The position numbers were made by a program, and so were the translations under genes. Of a stretch of DNA of 64,000 nucleotides, positions 8,472 through 16,172 are shown one piece after another (within the stretch, counting starts at the first letter, position 1; each line of letters begins with the position of its first letter). The DNA is from Pseudomonadota bacterium. GTDB taxonomy: Bacteria; Pseudomonadota; Gammaproteobacteria; Burkholderiales; Methylophilaceae. The notes beneath the pieces were generated by a model that ran no database searches, was not told where the DNA came from, and saw nothing but the letters and a program-made list of their open reading frames with translations. The stretch covers positions 1 through 64,000 of the forward strand of contig JAGVMP010000011.1 in NCBI GenBank assembly GCA_020053735.1, read 5' to 3'.

Positions 8472-8566
8472 ATGCTCTGCAACCGTAAAGGTTGTCCCTG
8501 CAGAATATACCAGCTAAAGCTGGTTATTCATGCCTGAAAGGCACATGGATATTGGCTTGCAGAGCA
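8472..8566 (+). repeat. Cloverleaf repeat copy B (long form)
   Basis: Terminal inverted repeats TGCTCTGCAA and TTGCAGAGCA pair perfectly over 10 bp. Between them are three small hairpins: AACC-gtaaa-GGTT, ACCAGCT-aa-AGCTGGT and TGCC-tgaaa-GGCA, then GGATATTGGC. It fills the gap between the piuC 3' end and the PepSY gene. Confidence 0.85.
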
Positions 8567-8577
8567 GCATAAAAATG

Positions 8578-9258
8578 CTAGGTATCTGCCCACATACGAA
8601 TAAGATTGTGATAATTCCCCGTCAGCCGAATCACCGCCGCACTATCGCCAATTTGTTCACGTAAGGTAGCAATTGCAGCATCCATGTCGAATAGCAAAGT
8701 CCGCTGTGCATCATCACGTATCATGCTTTGCACCCAAAAAAAACAGGCCAGCCGCGCACCACTAGTGACTGGGCGCACGTGATGTAAGCTAGTGCCAGGA
8801 TAAAGCACCATATCGCCTGCTGGTAACTTAACAGCTTGCTGACCGTAAGTATCTTCCACCACCAACTCACCACCATCGTAAGCTTCGGGGTCTTCTATAA
8901 ACAAAGTGCACGAAATGTCGGTGCGCACATGCAAGCCTGTTAAAGCATGTGTACGCACCGCGTTATCAATATGCGCACCAAAATCCATGCCCACTCGATA
9001 TTGATTAAACAGCGGTGGATAGATTTTTTTGGGTAAAGCTGCAGAAAAGAACAGCGCATGTCGGCTTAACGCTCTAAGCACGATTTCACGCGCTGCCTCT
9101 GCATCTGCTGATGTCTCAGGTAGCTGAATGTTGCGCTTCACTTTTGCTGATTGCGTACCCGCAGTGACTTTGCCATCTGTCCATTCAGCCTTAGCCATCA
9201 GCGCTTGCAGCTTTGCAAGTTCATCAGCATTTAATACTTGGGGTACGCGCAACAGCAT
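8578..9258 (-). CDS. piuC: PKHD-type Fe(II)/2-oxoglutarate hydroxylase PiuC
   Basis: A 226-residue member of the PiuC/YbiX family. The iron facial triad is His96-x-Asp98 (DFGAHID) with a distal His at 159/160 (GTSLHHVRP), and Arg169 is placed to bind 2-oxoglutarate. These proteins are encoded with catecholate siderophore receptors (piuA/fiu), as here, and are thought to act in siderophore-linked iron use, but the substrate is not established. The gene lies 118 bp downstream of the receptor gene, with an inverted repeat between, and is probably in its Fur-controlled unit. Confidence 0.93.
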   Translation of the reverse strand: MLLRVPQVLNADELAKLQALMAKAEWTDGKVTAGTQSAKVKRNIQLPETSADAEAAREIVLRALSRHALFFSAALPKKIYPPLFNQYRVGMDFGAHIDNAVRTHALTGLHVRTDISCTLFIEDPEAYDGGELVVEDTYGQQAVKLPAGDMVLYPGTSLHHVRPVTSGARLACFFWVQSMIRDDAQRTLLFDMDAAIATLREQIGDSAAVIRLTGNYHNLIRMWADT

Positions 9259-9274
9259 TAAAAATCCTCCGCCT

Positions 9275-9352
9275 CGTCATTCCCACGAAAGCGGGGATCC
9301 AGTGGCTTTGTTTGGGTTCTAAAAATGGATTCCCGCTTTCGCGGGAATGACG
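9275..9352. repeat. REP-like inverted repeat
   Basis: Two 26-bp arms, 9275-9300 and 9327-9352, are inverted copies differing at two positions (CGTCATTCCCRCGAAAGCGG type). Each arm is itself partly palindromic around CGAAAGCG. Such sequences are common extragenic repeats in proteobacteria. It lies between the receptor and piuC, where it could stabilise or attenuate the transcript. Confidence 0.85.
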
Positions 9353-9376
9353 GTGCTAAGTTGACCATTTACAACA

Positions 9377-11593
9377 CTAAAACTTAAACTCTGTTGTCAC
9401 TATTGCTTGCCTACGGTTACCTGGCACTGTTAATCCACCATTTTCATACAAATCACCATAATATGTTTTATTCAACAAGTTTTTTACATTCAATTTAACT
9501 GCCCATTTTTGCGCTTCATAAGCAAGCAAAGCATCTAAACGTGCATAACCTGGTAAAGCATTCGGATCAAATTTTCCATTGGTAAATTGCGCATTACCAT
9601 TCGCTGCTGAAGGATTATAGCCAAAACGCTCACCTTTAGCTTCAACACCACCACCCACTTTCCAATTGCCTAAGAACTTATAGGTTGTCCACAAGTTAAA
9701 CGTTACTACTGGCGCATTTCTTACACGCTGTCCTTCAAATCTAGTATCCGCAGTAGTAATTACGCCTGTTGTTGCATTCACATTTTCAGCAGCATCAATA
9801 ATTTTAGCATCCATTAAAGAGAGGCCGCCAAACACTTCCCAGTTGTCAGTCACTTTACCCGCAATCTCAAATTCAATACCATCTGTACGACGTTTTTTAG
9901 TAAGAATTGTAGCGGTAGCTTCTAAATCGGTATTGCGCTCCCAATTTTTGGTTGAGCGGTATAAAGCCGTACGGAAAGATAAATCTCCATCTAAAAATAG
10001 CCATTTTGCACCCAACTCTACAGTTTTACTTGTTTCGGGTGGTTGTGGTGTGACAGTTAATTGATAAAGGTCTGCTGTCGGACTAAACGAATCACTCCAG
10101 CTTAAATAATAATGATTTTCTGGGGTTTGGTGCCACGACAAACCTGCACGATAACTATTCTCTCCATAGCTCAATTTAGGCGACGTCAGGCTAGAATAGT
10201 TTGCGCGCATTTCATCTCGCCTTACACCCACCAACACATCCCATTTAGGAATAATTTCTACTGTATCCTGTACATAAAATGCGTAGTTGTCAGCATCAAA
10301 TTTAATGGGATTGCCTGTTACTTGGCTACTTCTGTATAGCGGGTTTGCTACAGTGCCTAAATTACGCAAACCTTGCCGATATGAGTCTTCTTTCAAATAC
10401 TCCACACCTGTCAAAACTTGATGTTTCATGCTGCCTAAATCGAATTTAGTGCTGAAGTCAGATTGCAAATTAACCGTTTCGTAATCTAAAGTACGTGCTT
10501 GGTTTCCGCCCGTACCTAAAGTGGCAGTTGGCACCAATGAATTACTTGCTGTTTTTGCCCAATAAGCACGCTCATAATCTGCATTTCTTAACTGTGTACG
10601 TAATTGCGTATCTTCGCTAAATTTATGTGTAAAAATTGCTGTGCTTACGCGTGTATCACTGTCATCAAATGTTTTATCACCGCCGTGATATACAGAATCA
10701 TCAATTGTCCCACCTGCAACATTGCGGTCAACTGGACGTTTATTAAAAAAGCTAATGCCAAAATCTGGCGTATCGCGTGTTTGTGTGTACACATGATTTA
10801 AAAACAACTCATTATCTGTACCAATACCAGCACCAAAGCTTACCGCAATGCCTTGACGATCGATGCCTGGATGGTCACCATTGGCAGGGTTTTTACGGTA
10901 AGTCTCTTCTGCGCGATTCATCACATTCAAACGAATCGCAGCAGTATCGGTAATTTGTTTATTAAAATCACCAGTAAATTGATGATAATCATACTCACCT
11001 AAGCTACCTGTTACGTTGTATTCATCTTCTAACTCTGCCATTTTGGTCACTTGGTTAATCACGCCACCCGCCTGGCCACGGCCAAATAACATGGCTGCAG
11101 AACCGCGCAATACATCCACCTGCTCTAAGTTAAACGTCTCACGGTTGTATTGAGCAGTATCACGAATACCGTCTAGATAAATATCACCAAAAGTGTAAAA
11201 GCCACGTAAGTTAAAGTTATCGCCACCACGACCACCTTCCGCCGCGTTAAAAGTCAAACCAGAGACATTGCGTAAGGCTTCACGTAATGAACCTATTTGT
11301 TGATCTTTCATCAACTGGCTTGTAACAGTTGTCACAGCTTGTGGAATATCATGTGGATCTTGCAGCGTTTTACCTACACGTGTTTTAGTGGCTTGATAGC
11401 CATCTTTTGCCGCTTCTTTTTTAGATTTAACCGTGACCTCATCTAACTCTTCGGCTTTAGCCTCCGCTGCTGGCGCTGCCTTTTCAATCAATGGCGCTGC
11501 TTCTTCCGCCATTGTTACGCCAGCTTGTACAGCCAACACAACTGCCAAATAAATCGTTTTTTTACGAAAACTATTTTTATTAAAACCCTGCAT
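9377..11593 (-). CDS. TonB-dependent siderophore receptor, Fiu/PiuA-like
   Basis: A 738-residue outer-membrane receptor. A signal peptide ends near TMAEEAAP; a low-complexity Ala/Glu linker leads to a TonB-box region (ELDEVTVKS), then the plug domain (QDPHDIPQAVTTVTSQLMKDQ, EQVDVLRGSAAMLFGRGQAGG) and a 22-strand barrel ending in the usual terminal Phe (TTEFKF). Adjacent piuC points to a catecholate-type ferric siderophore. A Fur-box-like palindrome lies about 80 bp upstream of the start. The leader shares a structured element with the other receptor gene at 12126 (see findings). The ligand is inferred only. Confidence 0.92.
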   Translation of the reverse strand: MQGFNKNSFRKKTIYLAVVLAVQAGVTMAEEAAPLIEKAAPAAEAKAEELDEVTVKSKKEAAKDGYQATKTRVGKTLQDPHDIPQAVTTVTSQLMKDQQIGSLREALRNVSGLTFNAAEGGRGGDNFNLRGFYTFGDIYLDGIRDTAQYNRETFNLEQVDVLRGSAAMLFGRGQAGGVINQVTKMAELEDEYNVTGSLGEYDYHQFTGDFNKQITDTAAIRLNVMNRAEETYRKNPANGDHPGIDRQGIAVSFGAGIGTDNELFLNHVYTQTRDTPDFGISFFNKRPVDRNVAGGTIDDSVYHGGDKTFDDSDTRVSTAIFTHKFSEDTQLRTQLRNADYERAYWAKTASNSLVPTATLGTGGNQARTLDYETVNLQSDFSTKFDLGSMKHQVLTGVEYLKEDSYRQGLRNLGTVANPLYRSSQVTGNPIKFDADNYAFYVQDTVEIIPKWDVLVGVRRDEMRANYSSLTSPKLSYGENSYRAGLSWHQTPENHYYLSWSDSFSPTADLYQLTVTPQPPETSKTVELGAKWLFLDGDLSFRTALYRSTKNWERNTDLEATATILTKKRRTDGIEFEIAGKVTDNWEVFGGLSLMDAKIIDAAENVNATTGVITTADTRFEGQRVRNAPVVTFNLWTTYKFLGNWKVGGGVEAKGERFGYNPSAANGNAQFTNGKFDPNALPGYARLDALLAYEAQKWAVKLNVKNLLNKTYYGDLYENGGLTVPGNRRQAIVTTEFKF

Positions 11594-11598
11594 TGTAA

Positions 11599-11645
11599 AA
11601 CTCCCCTTAAATAAATAACTATTGGCTACAGGAGTTATACTCGTT
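11599..11645 (-). promoter_or_regulatory. Structured leader of receptor gene 9377-11593
   Basis: On the mRNA, the box ACGAGTATAACTCCTGTAGC (within 11623-11645) lies upstream of a GGGGAGTT Shine-Dalgarno (11599-11606). AACTCC can pair perfectly with GGAGTT, masking the ribosome site; GAGT can instead pair with ACTC in the box and free it. The same block precedes the second receptor gene. Confidence 0.5.
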
Positions 11646-11673
11646 GGCTATATTTGATTAATCAGAACTTGCT

Positions 11674-11692
11674 AATGATAACTATTATCATT
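11674..11692. promoter_or_regulatory. Fur-box-like palindrome
   Basis: AATGATAACTATTATCATT is a near-perfect 19-bp palindrome close to the classical Fur consensus (GATAATGATAATCATTATC). It is about 80 bp upstream of the TonB-receptor start codon, where iron-loaded Fur would block the promoter of the receptor-piuC unit. Confidence 0.8.
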
Positions 11693-11993
11693 TAATAAAT
11701 CAATCTAACAGGGATGCATTAAATGTTTTAGCGCAAGTACTTAAAACTTTTTCGCCAAAAAACCACAAGGAAACCGGAGAAAAATCAAATCTGCGCCTCC
11801 AGTCTGAACGAACTGAGAAACCCGCCTTTTAGTTGCTAGCCAGCTAGTGAATTCTTTTAAGTGGATTATTCGCCTAATGTTCGGGATGTTGGTTCTCGAA
11901 ATGTTGTTTTTGGAATGATGGCTATCGATGTGCAGAGTTAAAACAAACTCGATTTAAAACAACCGCGTCACCGTTCTAAATCATTTAAAAAGA

Positions 11994-12089
11994 ATGCTCT
12001 GCAACCGTAAAGGTTGTCCCCACAGAATATACCAGCTGAAGCTGGTTATTCGTGCGTGAAAGCCGCATGGATATTGGCTCGCAGGGCAT
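11994..12089 (+). repeat. Cloverleaf repeat copy C (long form)
   Basis: Same orientation as copy B. Outer arms ATGCTCTGC and GCAGGGCAT pair with one G-T wobble. The inner hairpins are AACC-gtaaa-GGTT, ACCAGCT-ga-AGCTGGT and TGCG-tgaaagc-CGCA; the third differs from copy B on both sides so that pairing is kept. It lies 3' of the second receptor gene. Confidence 0.85.
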
Positions 12090-12125
12090 GTGTTTTTACG
12101 TTTTTCGGCTCAATTCAAATAGCAA

Positions 12126-14297
12126 TTAGTATTTCCAAGTTAGCGTAGCTAAGCCACTAAACGGCGCAGCATAAAAAGCCTGTCCAAAAGACGCATATCG
12201 CATGCTAGATAGGTACTTTTCATCGGTTACGTTATACAAGTTAACCGCCGTACTCCAATGGTTGTCAATTTTATAGTTCGCCATTAAATTGAGTGTTGCA
12301 TAACTGTCTTGTTCATACCGTACAGTGCCAATATCAACATGTGTTTCACTCTGCCAGTTTAAGCTCGCGCCTACTTTTAGATTATGAATAAGCGGTACGT
12401 TATAAACAGTCGTTAAATGTACGAGATGTCTCGGGACAAATGGATTTACATTTTGGTCTTGATCGCCTTTTACACTCATCAAACGCGTATAACCCGCATT
12501 GATATTTAAGTTATCCGTCACTTCACCTGAAACATCAAATTCGTAACCTTTGCTGGTCGCTTGAATACCTTCATAACTTGTGACAAGCCTTCCTAATCGG
12601 TCAGGTACTGTGCCAATTGCTTGGGCTTGATTTTCTTGCTCGGTTCTAAACAAGGCAAAAGAACTATTTAACTTTTTGTTAAACCACTCACTTTTAACAC
12701 CCGCCTCATAATTTTTACCTTTTAATGGCGCTAGTGTTTTCCTGTCAGCGCCTAATTCCACTTGTGGTCTATAAATGCCCGTATAGCTTGCATACACAGA
12801 GTGTGTGTCATTTAAGTCAAATATGGCGCCCACGTATGGTGTAAGCTTGTTATTCTCTTTTGCTTCTTGTAGCGTGCCATAAGCCTCGCCTTCTAGCTCG
12901 TAACGAAGCAAACTGCCGCCCATTGTCACTTTTAAAGCATCGGTTGGGTTTAGCTTTACAGCGGTATAAATATTGGTCGTAGTACTTTCGTAGTCAGAGT
13001 CTTTAGTTTCGGCAGCAAACGTTGGTTGCGGAAAACTCCCTGCAGCATCAAAGCTACCAAGCGCAGCGCCAATCGTGCTGCCTAGGCGTGAGAACTCTTT
13101 CATACTGGTTTTGCTTAACGTTGCGCCGACTACCAACTCATGCTTGCGCCCCGCCAACTCAAAAGGCCCATTGGCATAAATATCAGCTACGTTGTCTTCA
13201 GTCTCAAAGTCATAGACAACTGGGTAGCTAAATAAACCCAAGCCAGTGGCACGATCTTCATTACCGTAAACATAATTATGCGGGCCTTTAGATGTCGTTT
13301 CTTTGTGCGTTAACTGTCCTTTAACCTTCCAATCATTATTAAGATAGTGCGTTAATTCTGCAAAAGTAATATTGGTGTCCACATTTCTGCTACTCCACTC
13401 AGGCGCGGTCGAGTCAGACACTTTATAATCACGCTTGCTGCCATCTGCATAAAGTAACGCTAGGCTACCAAAATTATTGCCTCTCGAATCATTTTGCTGA
13501 TATGTATGACCAAGAGCTAGATTGGTGCTATCGGTTAAATCCGCTTCAATCACACCATAAATCACGTTTCTTTCTGTGCTGTAGCGGTCGAGATAGGAGT
13601 TTCTATTTTGATGCGCAGCGACTAGACGTCCACGCACGCTACCATCAGCATTTAGTGGGCTGGAAACATCTGCATCTAAACGTCGATTATCCCAAGAGCC
13701 TGCTGATAAATCGAATTTTGCTTGAAACTCTCTGATAGGACGCTTACGAATAAAGTTAATGGTGGCTGAGGGGTTGCCCGTTCCCGCTAATAAACCATTG
13801 GCGCCCCGCAATACTTCAATGCGGTCATACACAGCCACATCCAAATCGCCATAGTTCGTGCCACTAAAGCTAATCGGGGAGTTGAGGCCGTCTATTTGAA
13901 AACTAGTAATGTTAAAGCCACGCGCTGTGTATTCAGTACGGTCTGTCTCAAATTGTTCAACTTTAATACCCGTTGCATAAGACAAAGCATCGTTCACTGA
14001 AAGTATGCGAAAATCATCTAATTGCTGACGGGTAATGACTGAGATAGATTGCGGTGTTTCACGCAAAGTAGTGTTCAGCCTAGTGGCTGTGGCTGTAGAT
14101 TTAACGGTATAGGACTTTGTTTTTTCACTTGGCTTTGCTTCATCACTAGCCCCAGCTTTCACCGCCACCTCAGGCAAGGTTTCTGTTTCAGCCGCAGGCA
14201 TGGCTTCTTCTGCAGATGAAATTAATGGCAAAGCCATCATTAGTGCAACAAATAAAGTCCGTTGACGAAATAAATAATTTAACTGCAAACTTTGCAT
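12126..14297 (-). CDS. TonB-dependent siderophore receptor, FhuE/FpvA-like
   Basis: A 723-residue receptor: signal peptide ending near ISSAEEA, a short linker, plug domain (TTLRETPQSISVITRQQLDD, YDRIEVLRGANGLLAGTGNPS, TINFIRKRP) and a beta-barrel ending in aromatic Tyr (ATLTWKY). The plug motifs resemble receptors for hydroxamate or mixed siderophores such as FhuE and FpvA, though the ligand cannot be told by eye. It is last in the co-directional run from tonB-exbBD and the PepSY-TM protein, 79 bp after the 64-aa membrane protein. Its leader repeats the structured element of the other receptor. Confidence 0.92.
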   Translation of the reverse strand: MQSLQLNYLFRQRTLFVALMMALPLISSAEEAMPAAETETLPEVAVKAGASDEAKPSEKTKSYTVKSTATATRLNTTLRETPQSISVITRQQLDDFRILSVNDALSYATGIKVEQFETDRTEYTARGFNITSFQIDGLNSPISFSGTNYGDLDVAVYDRIEVLRGANGLLAGTGNPSATINFIRKRPIREFQAKFDLSAGSWDNRRLDADVSSPLNADGSVRGRLVAAHQNRNSYLDRYSTERNVIYGVIEADLTDSTNLALGHTYQQNDSRGNNFGSLALLYADGSKRDYKVSDSTAPEWSSRNVDTNITFAELTHYLNNDWKVKGQLTHKETTSKGPHNYVYGNEDRATGLGLFSYPVVYDFETEDNVADIYANGPFELAGRKHELVVGATLSKTSMKEFSRLGSTIGAALGSFDAAGSFPQPTFAAETKDSDYESTTTNIYTAVKLNPTDALKVTMGGSLLRYELEGEAYGTLQEAKENNKLTPYVGAIFDLNDTHSVYASYTGIYRPQVELGADRKTLAPLKGKNYEAGVKSEWFNKKLNSSFALFRTEQENQAQAIGTVPDRLGRLVTSYEGIQATSKGYEFDVSGEVTDNLNINAGYTRLMSVKGDQDQNVNPFVPRHLVHLTTVYNVPLIHNLKVGASLNWQSETHVDIGTVRYEQDSYATLNLMANYKIDNHWSTAVNLYNVTDEKYLSSMRYASFGQAFYAAPFSGLATLTWKY

Positions 14298-14300
14298 TAC

Positions 14301-14344
14301 AACTCCCCTATAAAAAATGCTGGCTATAGGAGTTAAAACTCGTT
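14301..14344 (-). promoter_or_regulatory. Structured leader of receptor gene 12126-14297
   Basis: On the mRNA, ACGAGTTTTAACTCCTATAG precedes GGGGAGTT, the Shine-Dalgarno of the receptor gene. AACTCC pairs with GGAGTT and the adjoining TATA with TATA, about 10 bp with a 2-nt bulge. The alternative GAGTT/AACTC pairing within the upstream box would release the ribosome site. Nearly the same block is found before the other receptor gene. Confidence 0.5.
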
Positions 14345-14376
14345 TGCTTGCGTAAACTAAAAGCTAAAAATACTTA

Positions 14377-14571
14377 TTAAGTCTTTCTAACCCAATAAAA
14401 ATAGACCATGACTAAAATTGGCGCTATCAAACCAGCGAGTGAAATTTCTTCTACCACGCCATCTTCTAACAGCGCCAAAACCAGACCCAGCGCCGTGAGC
14501 ACGCCCAAGACAGCTGGCCAAATAAAGATTTGTTTTAAGTTTTTATTTTGCATAAATAAATGTGTGGCCAT
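14377..14571 (-). CDS. Small two-helix membrane protein, unrecognised
   Basis: A 64-residue protein with a basic start (MQNKNLKQIF after a short lead) and two hydrophobic segments (FIWPAVLGVLTALGLVLALL and GLIAPILVMVYFYWV) ending in RKT. I do not recognise a named family. It sits 3 bp after the PepSY-TM gene and before the receptor gene, so it is probably co-translated and may be an accessory subunit of that inner-membrane protein. The start could be ATG at 14571 or at 14553; the first overlaps the upstream gene tightly. Confidence 0.7.
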   Translation of the reverse strand: MATHLFMQNKNLKQIFIWPAVLGVLTALGLVLALLEDGVVEEISLAGLIAPILVMVYFYWVRKT

Positions 14572-14574
14572 GAG

Positions 14575-15711
14575 CTAGTAGGCCTCACTTAACCTTATCT
14601 TGGATTCAATATCTGGAATATATTGTTTGCGTTTTTTCCACCACAACATTAGTCCAGTCCACAGCACCACGATGGTAAAAATATCTAAAATTGTCCAAAT
14701 AATTTTAAGTGGCATACCGCCGTAATCCCCAAAATGTAATGGTTGCGAGATCAGCAGTGTTGCCAAATACCAAGGCACTTCTCTACTATCTGTCAGTTTT
14801 TCGGTTTGCGCGTCTATCAATACTGGCTTGAATAAGCGCGAAGTAATCGGGCTATCGCCACGCATAAACATGCCATAGTGATGTGGGCTAGAAAAATCCG
14901 TACCTGGAAAGGCAATAAAGCCCAGCTTCATGTGCGGTTCGCGTGCCTGCGCAGTATCGACCGCCGCTTGTAGTGAGCCAAATGTTTTCGGTGGCGGCAG
15001 GCCTTTATATGGCGCTGTCATGGCAGACATTTGATCAAACTGCCAATATTTTATGACCAGATCTGCCCATGCATTGATAACACCTGTTGTACCCACCACC
15101 AGTGCCCAAACTAAGGTAACCACACCTAAAAAATTGTGTGTATCCAAACGTTTTAATTTTGGTGTGCGGTCTCGGCGAATTTCGCCAAATTCGAGTTTTC
15201 GCATAAAGGGCGCGTATAACACTACCCCAGAAATGATCGCCACTACCAATAGCACACCCATCAGTCCCAAGAACAACATACCTGGCAAGCCTGCAAATAG
15301 GTCTACATGCAACCTAAACATGATATGTATAAAGCCTTCATCAAATTTAGGCTCTTGCAATACTTTGGCAGTGCGTGCATCCAGCTTTACAAATTTTGTG
15401 TCATCCTCTGATGTCGCTGTCTTACCTAGACTGATTGTCCAAGTCTTATCATCGTCAATCTCGCGAAAGGCAAACTGCGTTACTAGATTAGGATATAGTG
15501 CTTTAGCATTCTGCAAGAGCTTATCCATGCTCGCATACGGCGTATTTGCAGGCAGCTCTGGCGCCTCTACTTCATTTCCTAATAAATGGTCTATTTCATG
15601 TGCGAATATTAAAGGTAAGCCAGTCAAGCACAGCAGCAACATAAATGCCGTGCAAACTAAGCTAGACCATTTGTGTACCCAAGCCCAAGTTTTAAGTGAT
15701 GCTATACGCAT
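14575..15711 (-). CDS. PepSY-associated transmembrane protein (PiuB-like)
   Basis: A 378-residue inner-membrane protein of the PepSY_TM family. An N-terminal helix (WAWVHKWSSLVCTAFMLLLCLTGLPLIF) with HKW and the following EIDHLL is typical; a periplasmic PepSY-rich part follows, then GLMGVLLVVAIISGVVLYAPFM, the DTHNFLGVVTLVWALVVGTTG helix and a last helix TILDIFTIVVLWTGLMLWW. Conserved His residues suggest haem binding. Homologs beside siderophore receptors are implicated in reductive iron release from ferri-siderophores. It starts 33 bp after exbD and precedes the second receptor. Confidence 0.88.
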   Translation of the reverse strand: MRIASLKTWAWVHKWSSLVCTAFMLLLCLTGLPLIFAHEIDHLLGNEVEAPELPANTPYASMDKLLQNAKALYPNLVTQFAFREIDDDKTWTISLGKTATSEDDTKFVKLDARTAKVLQEPKFDEGFIHIMFRLHVDLFAGLPGMLFLGLMGVLLVVAIISGVVLYAPFMRKLEFGEIRRDRTPKLKRLDTHNFLGVVTLVWALVVGTTGVINAWADLVIKYWQFDQMSAMTAPYKGLPPPKTFGSLQAAVDTAQAREPHMKLGFIAFPGTDFSSPHHYGMFMRGDSPITSRLFKPVLIDAQTEKLTDSREVPWYLATLLISQPLHFGDYGGMPLKIIWTILDIFTIVVLWTGLMLWWKKRKQYIPDIESKIRLSEAY

Positions 15712-15743
15712 TGTTTTTTACTCATCATTTTCTTAGTTTGGTC

Positions 15744-16172
15744 TTAGTTTGGCTCACTGACAAAGCCTAACTTGGTCACACCCGCATTTTGCGCATCGGC
15801 CATCACTTCTGCCAAAATTTGGTAACGCGTTTCCTTATCGGCACGAATATTCAGTTCTGGCTGTGGTTTCTGCTCGGTAATTTGTAGCAGTTTTTGCTTT
15901 AGCTCGCCTTGCACTAACGGCATATCATTCCAATACGTTTTACCAGTGCCGTCAATTGACAGTGAAATGACTTCTGGCTTATTTGGTAATGGCTGGCTGG
16001 TCGCTTGTGGTAAATCAATTTTGACCGCGTGCGTCAATAATGGCGCGGTAATAATAAATATCACCAACAGCACCAACATCACGTCCACTAAAGGCGTGGT
16101 GTTGATTTCGCTCATCGGCTGCGCGTGTGAATTTAACGATGAGTCGCTACTAAATGAATGGCCGCCTATCAT
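15744..16172 (-). CDS. exbD: Biopolymer transport protein ExbD
   Basis: ExbD is the proton-channel partner of ExbB that energises TonB. The 142-residue protein has the family layout: short cytoplasmic N-terminus with MSEINTTPLVDVMLVLLVIFIITAPLL (the membrane Asp in PLVDVMLVLL is the proton-carrying residue) and a periplasmic domain ending ADAQNAGVTKLGFVSEP. Its ATG overlaps the exbB stop by 4 bp, indicating translational coupling. It belongs to the tonB-exbB-exbD run. Confidence 0.96.
   Translation of the reverse strand: MIGGHSFSSDSSLNSHAQPMSEINTTPLVDVMLVLLVIFIITAPLLTHAVKIDLPQATSQPLPNKPEVISLSIDGTGKTYWNDMPLVQGELKQKLLQITEQKPQPELNIRADKETRYQILAEVMADAQNAGVTKLGFVSEPN

Larger units (their letters stand above)
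11594..12125. other. Intergenic region between the two receptor genes
   Basis: A 532-bp gap without a credible gene. From left to right it contains the structured leader and Fur box of the 9377-11593 receptor gene, about 290 bp in which I recognise nothing, and cloverleaf repeat copy C against the 3' end of the second receptor gene. Confidence 0.7.

Noticed and set aside
11701-11993. Small gene between the receptor genes
   Set aside because: No open frame with a start, Shine-Dalgarno and sensible composition; only loosely repeated GATGTTGGTT-like words were noticed.
15053-15736. Long open frame (227 codons) antisense to the PepSY-TM gene
   Set aside because: It mirrors a well-recognised membrane protein; its translation is Ser/Thr/Asn-rich without domain pattern, as expected of an antisense shadow.
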